Assembly (NCBI GenBank): GCA_026417415.1
Contig: JAOADG010000024.1
Span: 1-64,000 of the forward strand
Direction of reading: 5' to 3'
Source of the DNA: a bacterium
GTDB lineage: Bacteria > Electryoneota > JAOADG01
Length of the DNA: 64,000 nucleotides
In this document: in pieces, positions 37,285 to 46,361 of the stretch
Layout of the letters: each line of letters opens with the position of its first letter
Numbering within the stretch: position 1 is the first letter of the stretch
The notes under the pieces: model-generated
What the model was told of the DNA's origin: nothing
What the model saw: the letters and a program-made list of their open reading frames with translations, nothing else
The model's database searches: none
Position numbers and translations under genes: made by a program

Positions 37285-38931
37285 CTATTGTGAAGCCCAC
37301 CATGCCATGATAAACAGACATTGTGCGTTGTTTCCAATCGTGGGTTCATTGGTCAAAAAGTCCTGATAATCATCATAATAAACAACGGTGTCATTTTGAA
37401 AAGCGGCAAATCTATCTTTACTCTCACGTACAATTTGAAAAGGCGCATAAGCACTTTTAGAAATAAACCCTCCCATAATCGCTGCAGGCAAAGAGATCTT
37501 TTTTAGGTAAGCAATTTGGTGGTGAGGATATTTTGGATATTCATTCCCTGAATTGGTAATGAAAGAAACACCTAAATGATTACACCCTAAAATAAAATCG
37601 CGTTGTTTACTTGCCAAACCAAGAAATGATCGTTTTCCAGTGGCTTTGGCGTACAAGATAGATAGTAAAGCGACTCCTGTTTGTACAGAAGCAGAACCCC
37701 AAGGATAAACAGAAAGTGGGTAACCGAATGGATTCGAATTTGACATATTTAAAAACTCATTTAGTACATTTTCTACACGTTCTGCGCTCTTACTATCATA
37801 TTCAGCAAACCGTGCATCAGCAAGCACAGTCAAATCCCCCCAAGAAAACCAAGTAATCATCGGCAAAGTATCTAAAATAGATTTTGCTAAAGAAAAATAC
37901 TCGCGGTTTTTCGTTGCACGATAGAGCTCCACTGCGGCCAATGCTAAATTGTCAGAAAAAGTATTATCCACATAAGCAGAATCTGCTTCAGATGTATAAT
38001 TCGGAATGTTGGTAGAACACATTTGAAACAAACTTTGAGCGCGTGAAAGATACTCCTTTGCGATTTGATCTTCACCCATTTGCCGAAAAACGCTGCTTGC
38101 AAGAGCAAACGTTGCAGAACTATAAGCACAATGAACTTTAGAAGGACGATTGTAACCAAATCTCGGGTGACTATCTTGTTCTGGTAAACGCCAATTTGTT
38201 CCTTTATCATTGGGATCACTAACTTGAGTGATGATTTGTAGATCTTGAAAGTGCGCTTTTTGTAACCATCGCAAGCCCACCATTGCTTCATCTAGTATAT
38301 CTGCACGATGGTTGCTATTTCCATCATAAAACACCCTCGGAAAATATTGATAACTAAGTAGTAACAAATATGTAGTATGAGCAATCGTTAAGGTAAATTT
38401 TCTATAATCTCCTGCATCATGCCAACCACCTGTTAAATCCAATTGAAGCGGATTGTTACTTGAACCTATTACGGAAGGTACATCGGTAAGATGGCAGGGT
38501 TGGTGATAATTTGAGAGTTCCGTTCCACAACGTTGGACCTCAAAAAATTTAAGTAGAGAATCAACTAACGGAAGGTAAAGCGAATTTTCAATTCGAAACT
38601 CATTTGAACGAATGCGACCGATGCGGATATGAAAGACACCATCTGATTGAAAATTTGAAAAATCAATGTGGTAGTGATGTGGAAATCCTAAGTAAGATCC
38701 CAAATCGTTGCTCAACAATCCCTCATAAACCGTTTTACGTTGCTGAAAAATTTTGAATTCTGTGGTTCGTATTGGAGTACGTGACATCAACACAGCAATT
38801 TTACTATCGTATGGTAAATAGCCAATTTGGTTGACCCGTATCCAAGCATCTTCTTTTGATACTACGGCACCACAACCATTGAGTAAGAAAAAGAAGATGA
38901 ATAAAAAATTGAATGTATATTTCAATGACAT
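37285..38931 (-). CDS. Glycoside hydrolase family 9 lipoprotein (cellulase-type)
   Basis: This 548-aa protein has a lipobox (LNGC, C20), an N-terminal Ig-like cellulase domain (CelD_N, about 28-115: IRVNQIGYLP) and a GH9 (alpha/alpha)6 barrel (about 120-545). The catalytic base motif is GGWHDAGDYRKF (D172, D175). The late GH9 block SFITNSGNEYPKYPHH is recognisable, and the catalytic acid is E529 in NEPTIGNNA. It probably cleaves beta-1,4-glucans or related oligosaccharides, or trims an endogenous glycan. The ATG at 38931 lies 7 bases after the preceding stop; a GTG at 38970 would overlap that gene. Last gene of a four-gene operon. Confidence 0.88.
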   Translation of the reverse strand: MSLKYTFNFLFIFFFLLNGCGAVVSKEDAWIRVNQIGYLPYDSKIAVLMSRTPIRTTEFKIFQQRKTVYEGLLSNDLGSYLGFPHHYHIDFSNFQSDGVFHIRIGRIRSNEFRIENSLYLPLVDSLLKFFEVQRCGTELSNYHQPCHLTDVPSVIGSSNNPLQLDLTGGWHDAGDYRKFTLTIAHTTYLLLLSYQYFPRVFYDGNSNHRADILDEAMVGLRWLQKAHFQDLQIITQVSDPNDKGTNWRLPEQDSHPRFGYNRPSKVHCAYSSATFALASSVFRQMGEDQIAKEYLSRAQSLFQMCSTNIPNYTSEADSAYVDNTFSDNLALAAVELYRATKNREYFSLAKSILDTLPMITWFSWGDLTVLADARFAEYDSKSAERVENVLNEFLNMSNSNPFGYPLSVYPWGSASVQTGVALLSILYAKATGKRSFLGLASKQRDFILGCNHLGVSFITNSGNEYPKYPHHQIAYLKKISLPAAIMGGFISKSAYAPFQIVRESKDRFAAFQNDTVVYYDDYQDFLTNEPTIGNNAQCLFIMAWWASQ

Positions 38932-38938
38932 ACTGTTA

Positions 38939-39682
38939 TCACTTCTTGTTTGTTTGTTTAACGATGCCACCTAATTGATAAAGTGGATGATCAAATTCAG
39001 TCAAAACCATTTTTTCCCATCTAATGCGTTGGGGATATCCAGTATCTTTAGGAAATTCCCAACGTGATTCAAGCAATCTTGCCATTGGAGAGCGGATTTC
39101 AGTGGGCTCCTTGACAATTGCCACAGAATACCACAAAGAATCACATCGAGTAGTCGGATTGTACTCCCACAATGGAATGGGTCTCGTTTCTCGAAATGGA
39201 TAGAAAAGTACGGATTTTCCCCATACAATTTCAATTCTAGGAAAAAAAGTAGAATCGCTAATAAAATGTTCTCCTGAAGCTAAAATGGGTTGCTCAATCC
39301 ATCGTTGTATCGTATGCTGCTGGAAATACAATTTGAAACTATCTATCCAATGGAGTTGAGCTGTATTGGCCAATCGTTCCGACATTCGTATCCGATCGAA
39401 ACAGATGGAATGCAATTGGGTAAGAATCTGAAAATACTCTTCTTGTTTATTTGTCAATTCCTTCTTGGTGAAAAAGCAATTCCACTCTGCAATTTTACAT
39501 TGCCAATAAGCAATTGCAATTCCTAAACGGTACATTTCTGCAACAAATTCTTTTTCAGACAGTTGCAAATCTTCCCAACGTAGAAAATCATTTGCTACTT
39601 GTTTTGGAGGTTTTTTAGAACAAGAAAAAAGCAGAATTGAAAGGATAAACCAACAAAGAATAGTTTTTTCTGATCGCTTCAT
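38939..39682 (-). CDS. Lipoprotein of unknown function
   Basis: This 247-aa protein has a lipobox (LFSC, C21) and then a mostly helical region (about 28-125, rich in W, C and Q) and a beta-rich C-terminal half (about 130-245). I do not recognise the family. The ATG overlaps the stop of the upstream methyltransferase gene (ATGA), so translation is coupled, and the GH9 gene follows after 7 bases. Confidence 0.68.
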   Translation of the reverse strand: MKRSEKTILCWFILSILLFSCSKKPPKQVANDFLRWEDLQLSEKEFVAEMYRLGIAIAYWQCKIAEWNCFFTKKELTNKQEEYFQILTQLHSICFDRIRMSERLANTAQLHWIDSFKLYFQQHTIQRWIEQPILASGEHFISDSTFFPRIEIVWGKSVLFYPFRETRPIPLWEYNPTTRCDSLWYSVAIVKEPTEIRSPMARLLESRWEFPKDTGYPQRIRWEKMVLTEFDHPLYQLGGIVKQTNKK

Positions 39683-40416
39683 TTAGTTTTTGATAAGACA
39701 AGAAAATGGCTTATTGCAAGTAAAGGACAATGTGTATAGTCATTACGAAAAATCGTTTGACGTAAACATTTTTGAAGAAACGTCCAACGAATTACATCCA
39801 TTGTAGCGGTAACATAAACGTGTTGATCTACTTTTAATCCTACCGATTGTACCAATTGGATTATTCTTCTTTTTGAATAAATTCTTGCATTTGCAACTTT
39901 TTCGTGAATCGAGGTAGGTAACCAACTAACTAAATACGGAATCCGATTCCATGGTACTTTCTTTAGCAAACCTTGGCTTTTACAACCGTGAGTTTCAAAT
40001 ATCCACCATTTATTGGGTACAGTAAGAATAATTTTTCCCTGATCTTTCAATACACGTTTCATTTCTAACATTGCTTTTTGATCATTGGTCACATGTTCCA
40101 ACACTTCAAAGCAAGTAATTAAATCAAAGGTTGAATCAGAGAAAGGGATTTTTTCTGCTGATCCATATTGCACGTCAACTGATGGAAGTAACTGCTTTGC
40201 AATTTGTATATTCTCTAAAGATAGATCAATCGCTGTTACAAAAGAGGATTGTTTTAATAAATACGCAGTTTGTGCGCCATTCCCACACCCAACATCCAAA
40301 ACACTTCCCCAATCTGTGTGGGGTAAAAAAAGACGCATTAAGTTCCATCGCCTCTCTAAAATAAACCATCCCCTATTTGCTGGTTGACCCAATGCAAATG
40401 TTGGTGAATATCTCAT
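39679..40416 (-). CDS. SAM-dependent methyltransferase (class I)
   Basis: This 245-aa protein has motif I VLDVGCGNGAQTAYL, the acidic end of strand 2 (TAIDLS), motif II FDLITCFEVLEHV and IILTVPNKWWIFETHG after it, giving a Methyltransf_11/UbiE-like fold (about 30-150). The C-terminal third (about 150-245) is basic and may hold the acceptor site. It overlaps its neighbours by ATGA on both sides. The acceptor may be a lipid or glycan, judging from the nearby envelope genes. Confidence 0.82.
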   Translation of the reverse strand: MRYSPTFALGQPANRGWFILERRWNLMRLFLPHTDWGSVLDVGCGNGAQTAYLLKQSSFVTAIDLSLENIQIAKQLLPSVDVQYGSAEKIPFSDSTFDLITCFEVLEHVTNDQKAMLEMKRVLKDQGKIILTVPNKWWIFETHGCKSQGLLKKVPWNRIPYLVSWLPTSIHEKVANARIYSKRRIIQLVQSVGLKVDQHVYVTATMDVIRWTFLQKCLRQTIFRNDYTHCPLLAISHFLVLSKTK

Positions 40417-41219
40417 TCTTTTTTTGCGATGGCTAATATCCCTCGTCCTTCTTTTAGTGGAACATACAAATCACGTAACCACAAAGGAATTCCAAGAGGA
40501 TAAGCAAGAAGGAACCAAAACGGCAATAGGAAGAAACCAAACCATCCTAAGTTTGCAATATGTAAAGGTACGTATTGCCACAAACGCCACAACCATTGTC
40601 CTGTAATCGGATGGTAAGTAGGGAATAGTTGAACTTTTTGAAAACCTGCTGTGAATAGTTTTTCTTCTAATTCCGGTGGATAATACCCCGCTCGAACATG
40701 TTCTTCTACTTGGTATTTGGGGTTTACAGTAGTTATTCGCGAATCTTCTTTTGCACCGGGAGTGTGTACAACTAAATATCCACCCTTTTTCAAGGCATTA
40801 TAGAAACGTTTGAATACATCAACATCATCTTCAATATGTTCCATAATATCTACCGCTAAAATACAATCATAAAGTTGCTTTTCTTCTAAGGTTAACAAAT
40901 CTTTGGGTACAAACTTCAAATTTTGTAAACCTTTTTTACGTGCATGGAAATTGCCGCTATCTAAAAAATGTTGTTTGACATCAGCACCGACAATATGGCT
41001 TTTCGGGAATTTTTTGGCTAACCAAAAAGAATACTGACCTAAACCACAGCCTGCATCTAAAAAATTTGATGTTTTAGGAAGAGAGAGTGATAAAAGATGG
41101 CGCTTTACGTGTGCTTCTCGTAAAAATAATTTTCCAATTACAAAGAACAGAGCATCACGTAGAATCGTGCTATCTTTAGTTAGTAAATAAAGTCGGTCTT
41201 TGATTGGATCGTATTCCAT
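40413..41219 (-). CDS. SAM-dependent methyltransferase (class I), possibly membrane associated
   Basis: This 268-aa protein has motif I FLDAGCGLGQYSFWLAKKF (GCGLGQYS is the core), a VGADVK acidic loop and motif II YDCILAVDIMEHIEDD. The C-terminal region (about 205-250) is rich in W, L and F and could dip into the membrane. It is the first gene of a coupled four-gene operon (two methyltransferases, a lipoprotein, GH9) and is divergent from the dehydratase gene, with a 121-base gap that must hold both promoters. No Shine-Dalgarno is seen. Confidence 0.82.
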   Translation of the reverse strand: MEYDPIKDRLYLLTKDSTILRDALFFVIGKLFLREAHVKRHLLSLSLPKTSNFLDAGCGLGQYSFWLAKKFPKSHIVGADVKQHFLDSGNFHARKKGLQNLKFVPKDLLTLEEKQLYDCILAVDIMEHIEDDVDVFKRFYNALKKGGYLVVHTPGAKEDSRITTVNPKYQVEEHVRAGYYPPELEEKLFTAGFQKVQLFPTYHPITGQWLWRLWQYVPLHIANLGWFGFFLLPFWFLLAYPLGIPLWLRDLYVPLKEGRGILAIAKKE

Positions 41220-41340
41220 AGTAGAAAAAAGTTATAGGTTGATTTCAAATCTTGCAAACTTCACATTTGTAATCCCACAATTCACATACTACTTTTAATC
41301 AAGTATCTAATAATAGTTTGAAGTTAGAAATAACAGAAAT

Positions 41341-43197
41341 ATGTATAAAAAATTAAATTCAACGACGCGTTTAGCAATAAAATTGTTGATTGATGCGTTT
41401 CTATTTTTATTGGCGATCATTTTAAGTTATTTCCTCCGTTTTAATACTTGGGATGATTCGATCATTTGGTTAAAAAAAGTCATCCATTTTGTTCCATTAT
41501 TTATTTTAATTCGTTTATGTTGTTTTTATTTCTTTCGCCTTTATTCCACAATGTGGCGTTATTCTGCTTTACATACCTTTTTCTCCATAGTTAAAGCAGA
41601 TGCGCTGGGTACAGTGCTAATTATCTTAACCGACACATTTTACATAGAAACCAATTTACCAAGAGGGATCATCGTTTTGGACTTTTTCTTGGTCTTGGTG
41701 TTTACGGGAGGTATAAGATTATTTGTTCGTTGGTTAAATACTGTTGAAATTTCAAAATCAAAAGAACATAAAGAAACTAAACGTGTCCTAATTTACGGCG
41801 CAGGTGATGCTGGGGAACAATTGTTAAGAAGCATATTAAGCACGAAAGATGCAGGATTGCATGTGGTTGGTTTTGTGGACGATGATAAAACAAAATTAGG
41901 TCAATACATCCATAGTAAAAAGGTTTTAGGAACACGGTCGGATATTGGAAATATTGTAAAAAATCATAATGTAGATGCAATTTATTTTTGTGTACCATCC
42001 TTATCCGGTGCAGAAACAAGAGGAATTTTATCTTCCATAAAACAACAGATTAATGAAAACATTGAAGTAAAAACCATACCGGGGCTATCCGATATTGTTA
42101 CCAATGAAATTACCATCAGCCATTTAAGAAAGTTTGAAATCAAAGATTTATTAAGACGGAAGCAAATTCATCTTGATACGACCCCTGTGAGACAAATGAT
42201 TCAAACTAAAAATGTATTGGTAGTCGGTGGTGGTGGAAGTATAGGATTAGAACTTTGTCGGCAAATTGCATCCTTTCAACCCAATGTATTAATCGTTTCA
42301 GATTCCAGCGAATACAATGTGTATCGAGCAGAATTGGAGTTAAAACAGCAGTATCCAAAAATTGAAATTATTCCGATGGTAGCAGATGCTTGTAATGAAA
42401 CTTTGATGCAGACCATCTTCCGAAAATTCAATCCAGAACTGGTTTTCCACGCTGCTGCCTATAAGCATGTTCCTTTGATGGAAATGAACCCTTGGGCTGC
42501 CATTTATAACAATGTAAAAAGCACGTTAGTATTAACAGATTTAGCTAACCAATTCGAGGTAAAACGGTTCATTTTAATTTCTTCCGATAAAGCAGTAAAC
42601 CCAACCAGCATTATGGGTGCAACCAAGCGAATGTGTGAAATTATTTGCCTTTTAAAACAAAACGCAGGGAATACAGATTTCATTTCGGTGCGATTTGGAA
42701 ATGTATTAGGAAGTTCTGGAAGTGTGATTCCTTTGTTTAAAGAACAAATTGAAAAAGGCGGTCCTGTTACCGTTACGCATCCTGATATTACACGGTTCTT
42801 TATGCTTATTTCAGAAGCAGTAGAATTGGTTTTACAAGCAGGTGCTATTGGCGAGCGTGGAAAAATTTATGTTCTTGATATGGGAGAACCCATTCGGATT
42901 GCAGATTTGGCGGAATATATGATCACGTTATCTGGATTAAGACCTAATGTGGACATACAAATTGTTTATACGGGGCTACGTCCCGGTGAAAAAATGTACG
43001 AAGATTTGTATTTGGGTGGGAATGAAGTTCCAACCAAAATACCCAATGTTTTTGTGATCCATCCATCTTTAAACTTCCATTTGACCTACCTTGAAGAAGT
43101 AGAAAAATTATTGCAAAATCAGTATTCATTAAGCATTGATCAACTCAAGCAAGAAATAAAAAAGTTTGTACCCGAGTACCAGCTGAAAACCGCTTAA
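41341..43197 (+). CDS. FlaA1/CapD-type nucleotide-sugar 4,6-dehydratase, membrane bound
   Basis: This 618-aa protein has four N-terminal transmembrane helices (about 10-120), a first Rossmann domain (about 147-260, LIYGAGDAGEQLL) and a second catalytic SDR domain (about 285-590, VVGGGGSIGLELC). The catalytic block SSDKAVNPTSIMGATK places Met425 where ordinary SDRs have Tyr, with K429 four residues on, as in PglF/FlaA1 UDP-GlcNAc dehydratases. It makes 4-keto-6-deoxy sugar nucleotides for surface glycans. It heads a long plus-strand run in which the DUF2723 gene follows after 19 bases. Confidence 0.92.
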   Translation: MYKKLNSTTRLAIKLLIDAFLFLLAIILSYFLRFNTWDDSIIWLKKVIHFVPLFILIRLCCFYFFRLYSTMWRYSALHTFFSIVKADALGTVLIILTDTFYIETNLPRGIIVLDFFLVLVFTGGIRLFVRWLNTVEISKSKEHKETKRVLIYGAGDAGEQLLRSILSTKDAGLHVVGFVDDDKTKLGQYIHSKKVLGTRSDIGNIVKNHNVDAIYFCVPSLSGAETRGILSSIKQQINENIEVKTIPGLSDIVTNEITISHLRKFEIKDLLRRKQIHLDTTPVRQMIQTKNVLVVGGGGSIGLELCRQIASFQPNVLIVSDSSEYNVYRAELELKQQYPKIEIIPMVADACNETLMQTIFRKFNPELVFHAAAYKHVPLMEMNPWAAIYNNVKSTLVLTDLANQFEVKRFILISSDKAVNPTSIMGATKRMCEIICLLKQNAGNTDFISVRFGNVLGSSGSVIPLFKEQIEKGGPVTVTHPDITRFFMLISEAVELVLQAGAIGERGKIYVLDMGEPIRIADLAEYMITLSGLRPNVDIQIVYTGLRPGEKMYEDLYLGGNEVPTKIPNVFVIHPSLNFHLTYLEEVEKLLQNQYSLSIDQLKQEIKKFVPEYQLKTA

Positions 43198-43216
43198 ACT
43201 GCTATATTAATCAAAG

Positions 43217-45349
43217 ATGGAAAAAATAACACGCGCATTATTTAAAGAGAAACTTCCGTTCTTTTTACTCTTTGTATTAATAGCTTTGTTCGTACTCATC
43301 GTGATGTGGATTGGGAACTATGGTATCCAATCGGGTGATGGCGCTGAACTTGGGACTGTAGCAAGGTTTTATGGAATCCCTCATCCAACTGGTTATCCAC
43401 TGTTTATATCCATCGTGCGATTGTTCTTTTTATTTTGCCAAGATGGACAAATGGCAGTAGCCATTTTTTCGCGCTTGTGTTGGATCGTGGGGTTACTTGT
43501 TTTAACACTACCCAATTCAATTCGGACGTTAGATATAACGAAAGTATTCTTTCATCTAAGCATTTTAATTCTTTTGTACACTTGGACATCCAAATCAATG
43601 AGTGCAGAGACCGCAGAAGTGTATTCATTTCTGTTTTTGTTCCTTGCAATCATTTTAAGAATCTATTCTCAAAATCCTTTATTAACCTCATACATTACCG
43701 GATTAGCCATTTCACATCATTGGTTAGCATTGGGAATCATTCCAATTTGGCTTTCCAGTTTGTATAAAATACAAAAAGCTAGAACATTCAAATTGACTGT
43801 AGTTTACCTAACATTTTTTATTTTGGGTTTATCTACTTGGCTCATTCTATTTATTCGTGCAGACGCTGCGATTCCAGTGTCTTGGAATGCTGTTGAAGGA
43901 ATGCAAAATGTGTGGGCTCATATTACAGGAAGATCTTACCTTACCACGATAGGTTGGTCTTTATCCAATCTAAAAACTCAATCGTATTGGATACCACAAA
44001 TATTTTTTCCCTTAGGAATTCTATTTTTTATTCTTTCAGTTGTCTATGGGTATTGGACTTATCGTAAGTATAAACATCAGAACGATGATCATCAACGAAC
44101 TATAACCGTAATCGTTGAAGGGGGTTCATTGTTTGTCTTTTTGTTGCTAACATTGGGCTATCCAATACCGGATAAACAGGGATATTTTCTTGCTACTGCA
44201 GCATTCTTTGGATATTGGAGCCATCAAGCCGTTGAACTAATATCCGATAGATTGGAGCAAAAAAGATCGTTCCTTTTGATTTCGATGATAGTACTTATTG
44301 TCTCAATTGTGTATTCATCAAGAGTGATACAAAACCAAGTAATGGATGCAAAGTTGAGCAATGATTTAAGAAACCAATATACCCAATCATTTTTGAATGC
44401 ATTACCCAATGGAACGATTGTATTTGCAGGTGGGGATCATACCTCTTTCCCTTTGATAGCCGCTGAACTATCAAAAGGTGAAGGGAAGCCAATTACCATT
44501 CTTTCAGCAAAACTGAGAAAAAAAGAGTTAAACCGACTTCTTGAAAAGTACAACGGCGGAAGAGTTGATGTACCAGATGTACGTCTCCAATTGGGATTGG
44601 TATATCCCAGACCAGTGGTAATCGTTATTGATCCATTTTCAAGTCAACACGATGCAGTGCACCTTGCGTTTCGTGTAGCACAGTTAAGGTTGAATCACCC
44701 AGACACATTGAGAAATATTGAACTGGTTCCAAGAGGAAGTGTCTATCAATTAAGACGGAACAACGAACCTCTCATTCCTGAAGTTCAAATACCAAAATGG
44801 CAAAAGGAGATTCCAAATGATCCACTTTGGTCCATTGTTGAATGGTTAAACACACAAAAAACGGGTAAAATCAATGAAACAGCCCAAAAAATTGTATCTA
44901 AGTTAATTGAACAAAAACGGTGGGATTTAGTTGCTGAATTTGGAATTCATTTACGTTCTTTACAATTTTGGGAACTGGCTGAATGGTGCTATCGTCTTGC
45001 TTTGCAACATTTTCCTACTGGAAGTAAAGAGCAAGAGAAATTATTAAAAGCCATCGCGAATATCTATCGCGATCGTGCGAATTTAGCAATGGCAAAGAAC
45101 AATGAAACATTGGCACTAACTTTGTTTGAAAAATCGTTACAATTGGATCCGTATCATCCTCAAACTTTGAAAACGGTGGGTTTGTTATACATCGGTAGAA
45201 ATGATTATGAAAATGGGATTATCAAGTTGCGTAAGTACCTTGAACTTCAAGAAGATCCGATGATCCGAAGCTTGTTGGATGAAGGGGGTAAAATTCGTGT
45301 GAAATTACCAAGCAAAGAAAATCAATTGAGTCAACCCAATGTTCATTGA
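43217..45349 (+). CDS. DUF2723 multi-pass membrane protein with C-terminal TPR repeats
   Basis: This 710-aa protein has about ten transmembrane helices (about 17-380). The DUF2723 signature SGDGAELGTVARFYGIPHPTGYPLF (core PHPTGYPLF) is in the first periplasmic loop, as in GT-C-like transferases that glycosylate proteins or lipids in FCB bacteria. The soluble C-terminal half ends in TPR helices (about 590-695, LEKSLQLDPYHPQTLKTVGLLY, core LQLDPYHP). Its last 11 bases overlap the start of obgE. Confidence 0.85.
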   Translation: MEKITRALFKEKLPFFLLFVLIALFVLIVMWIGNYGIQSGDGAELGTVARFYGIPHPTGYPLFISIVRLFFLFCQDGQMAVAIFSRLCWIVGLLVLTLPNSIRTLDITKVFFHLSILILLYTWTSKSMSAETAEVYSFLFLFLAIILRIYSQNPLLTSYITGLAISHHWLALGIIPIWLSSLYKIQKARTFKLTVVYLTFFILGLSTWLILFIRADAAIPVSWNAVEGMQNVWAHITGRSYLTTIGWSLSNLKTQSYWIPQIFFPLGILFFILSVVYGYWTYRKYKHQNDDHQRTITVIVEGGSLFVFLLLTLGYPIPDKQGYFLATAAFFGYWSHQAVELISDRLEQKRSFLLISMIVLIVSIVYSSRVIQNQVMDAKLSNDLRNQYTQSFLNALPNGTIVFAGGDHTSFPLIAAELSKGEGKPITILSAKLRKKELNRLLEKYNGGRVDVPDVRLQLGLVYPRPVVIVIDPFSSQHDAVHLAFRVAQLRLNHPDTLRNIELVPRGSVYQLRRNNEPLIPEVQIPKWQKEIPNDPLWSIVEWLNTQKTGKINETAQKIVSKLIEQKRWDLVAEFGIHLRSLQFWELAEWCYRLALQHFPTGSKEQEKLLKAIANIYRDRANLAMAKNNETLALTLFEKSLQLDPYHPQTLKTVGLLYIGRNDYENGIIKLRKYLELQEDPMIRSLLDEGGKIRVKLPSKENQLSQPNVH

Positions 45350-46361
45350 TTATGCTACTTTGACCATCAAAGCTGGACGTGGTGGAGATGGATGTGTAAG
45401 TTTTAGAAGAGAAAAATTTGTACCCAAAGGTGGTCCAGATGGTGGTGATGGCGGCAAAGGGGGAGATGTCATTTTTGTTGTTGATCCCAATCGTACAACT
45501 CTTTTAGATTTTCGCTATGTCCATCATTTTGAAGCAGAAAACGGGATGCATGGAAGTGGAAATAAAATGACGGGAAGAAATGGAAAAGATTGTATCATTC
45601 CCGTTCCCCAAGGTACATTGGTGAAAGATAAAGAAACAGGTGAAATTTTAGCCGATCTAACAAGTATTGGACAAAAATGGATTGCTGCAAAAGGCGGAAA
45701 AGGGGGAAAAGGAAATAGTAATTTTGCAACCTCTGTAAATCGTGCACCAAGAAAAGCAACCCCCGGAAAAGAAGGTGAAGAAAAGTCGCTTATTTTAGAA
45801 CTTAAACTTATTGCAGATGTAGGATTGGTGGGAAAACCAAATGCAGGAAAGTCCACGTTATTGGCTACAGTTACTGCAGCAAGACCCAAGATTGCAGATT
45901 ATCCTTTTACTACACTCGAACCAAACTTGGGAATTGTTCCACTCCCAGAATTTCGCTCGTTTGTCATGGCAGATATTCCCGGTTTAATTGAGGGTGCGAG
46001 CCAAGGAAAAGGATTAGGGTATCGGTTTTTAAGACACATTGAACGTACCAGATTGCTGCTCATTTTAATTCCAATGGATAGCGAAAACCCAAAAGAAGAA
46101 TTGATGATGTTACTCAATGAGTTAAATCATTATTCAGAGGAATTGGTAAAGAAACCTAGATTGGTGGTCCGTTCAAAAAGTGATTTAATCTCGCAAAGTT
46201 CAATAGAATTAGAAGAAGCGATTTTATCTTTTTCAGCAGTTACACATCACAACATCAAAGAGTTAATTTATCGTATTGACCAAGAACTAAAAACCATTCC
46301 CCAAACACGGTTTCCAATCACTACCTTTGAAAATGAATCGGGTCAAGAGTTGTATGGATGA
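45339..46361 (+). CDS. obgE: GTPase ObgE/CgtA
   Basis: This 340-aa GTPase works in late 50S ribosome assembly and stress control. It has the Gly-rich Obg domain (1-158, KGGPDGGDGGKGGDV and similar) and the G domain (159-330): G1 GKPNAGKST, G2 with YPFTT, G3 DIPG, G4 SKSD and G5 SAVT. The G4 motif is SKSD rather than the usual NKxD; SKSD is common in Bacteroidota Obg. There is no C-terminal OCT domain beyond about residue 335. It overlaps the DUF2723 gene by 11 bases and dprA by 8. Confidence 0.96.
   Translation: MFIDYATLTIKAGRGGDGCVSFRREKFVPKGGPDGGDGGKGGDVIFVVDPNRTTLLDFRYVHHFEAENGMHGSGNKMTGRNGKDCIIPVPQGTLVKDKETGEILADLTSIGQKWIAAKGGKGGKGNSNFATSVNRAPRKATPGKEGEEKSLILELKLIADVGLVGKPNAGKSTLLATVTAARPKIADYPFTTLEPNLGIVPLPEFRSFVMADIPGLIEGASQGKGLGYRFLRHIERTRLLLILIPMDSENPKEELMMLLNELNHYSEELVKKPRLVVRSKSDLISQSSIELEEAILSFSAVTHHNIKELIYRIDQELKTIPQTRFPITTFENESGQELYG

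Noticed and set aside
45524-45889. 121-codon minus-strand frame inside obgE
   Set aside because: It mirrors the glycine-rich Obg domain and Walker A region; all conserved motifs are on the plus strand.
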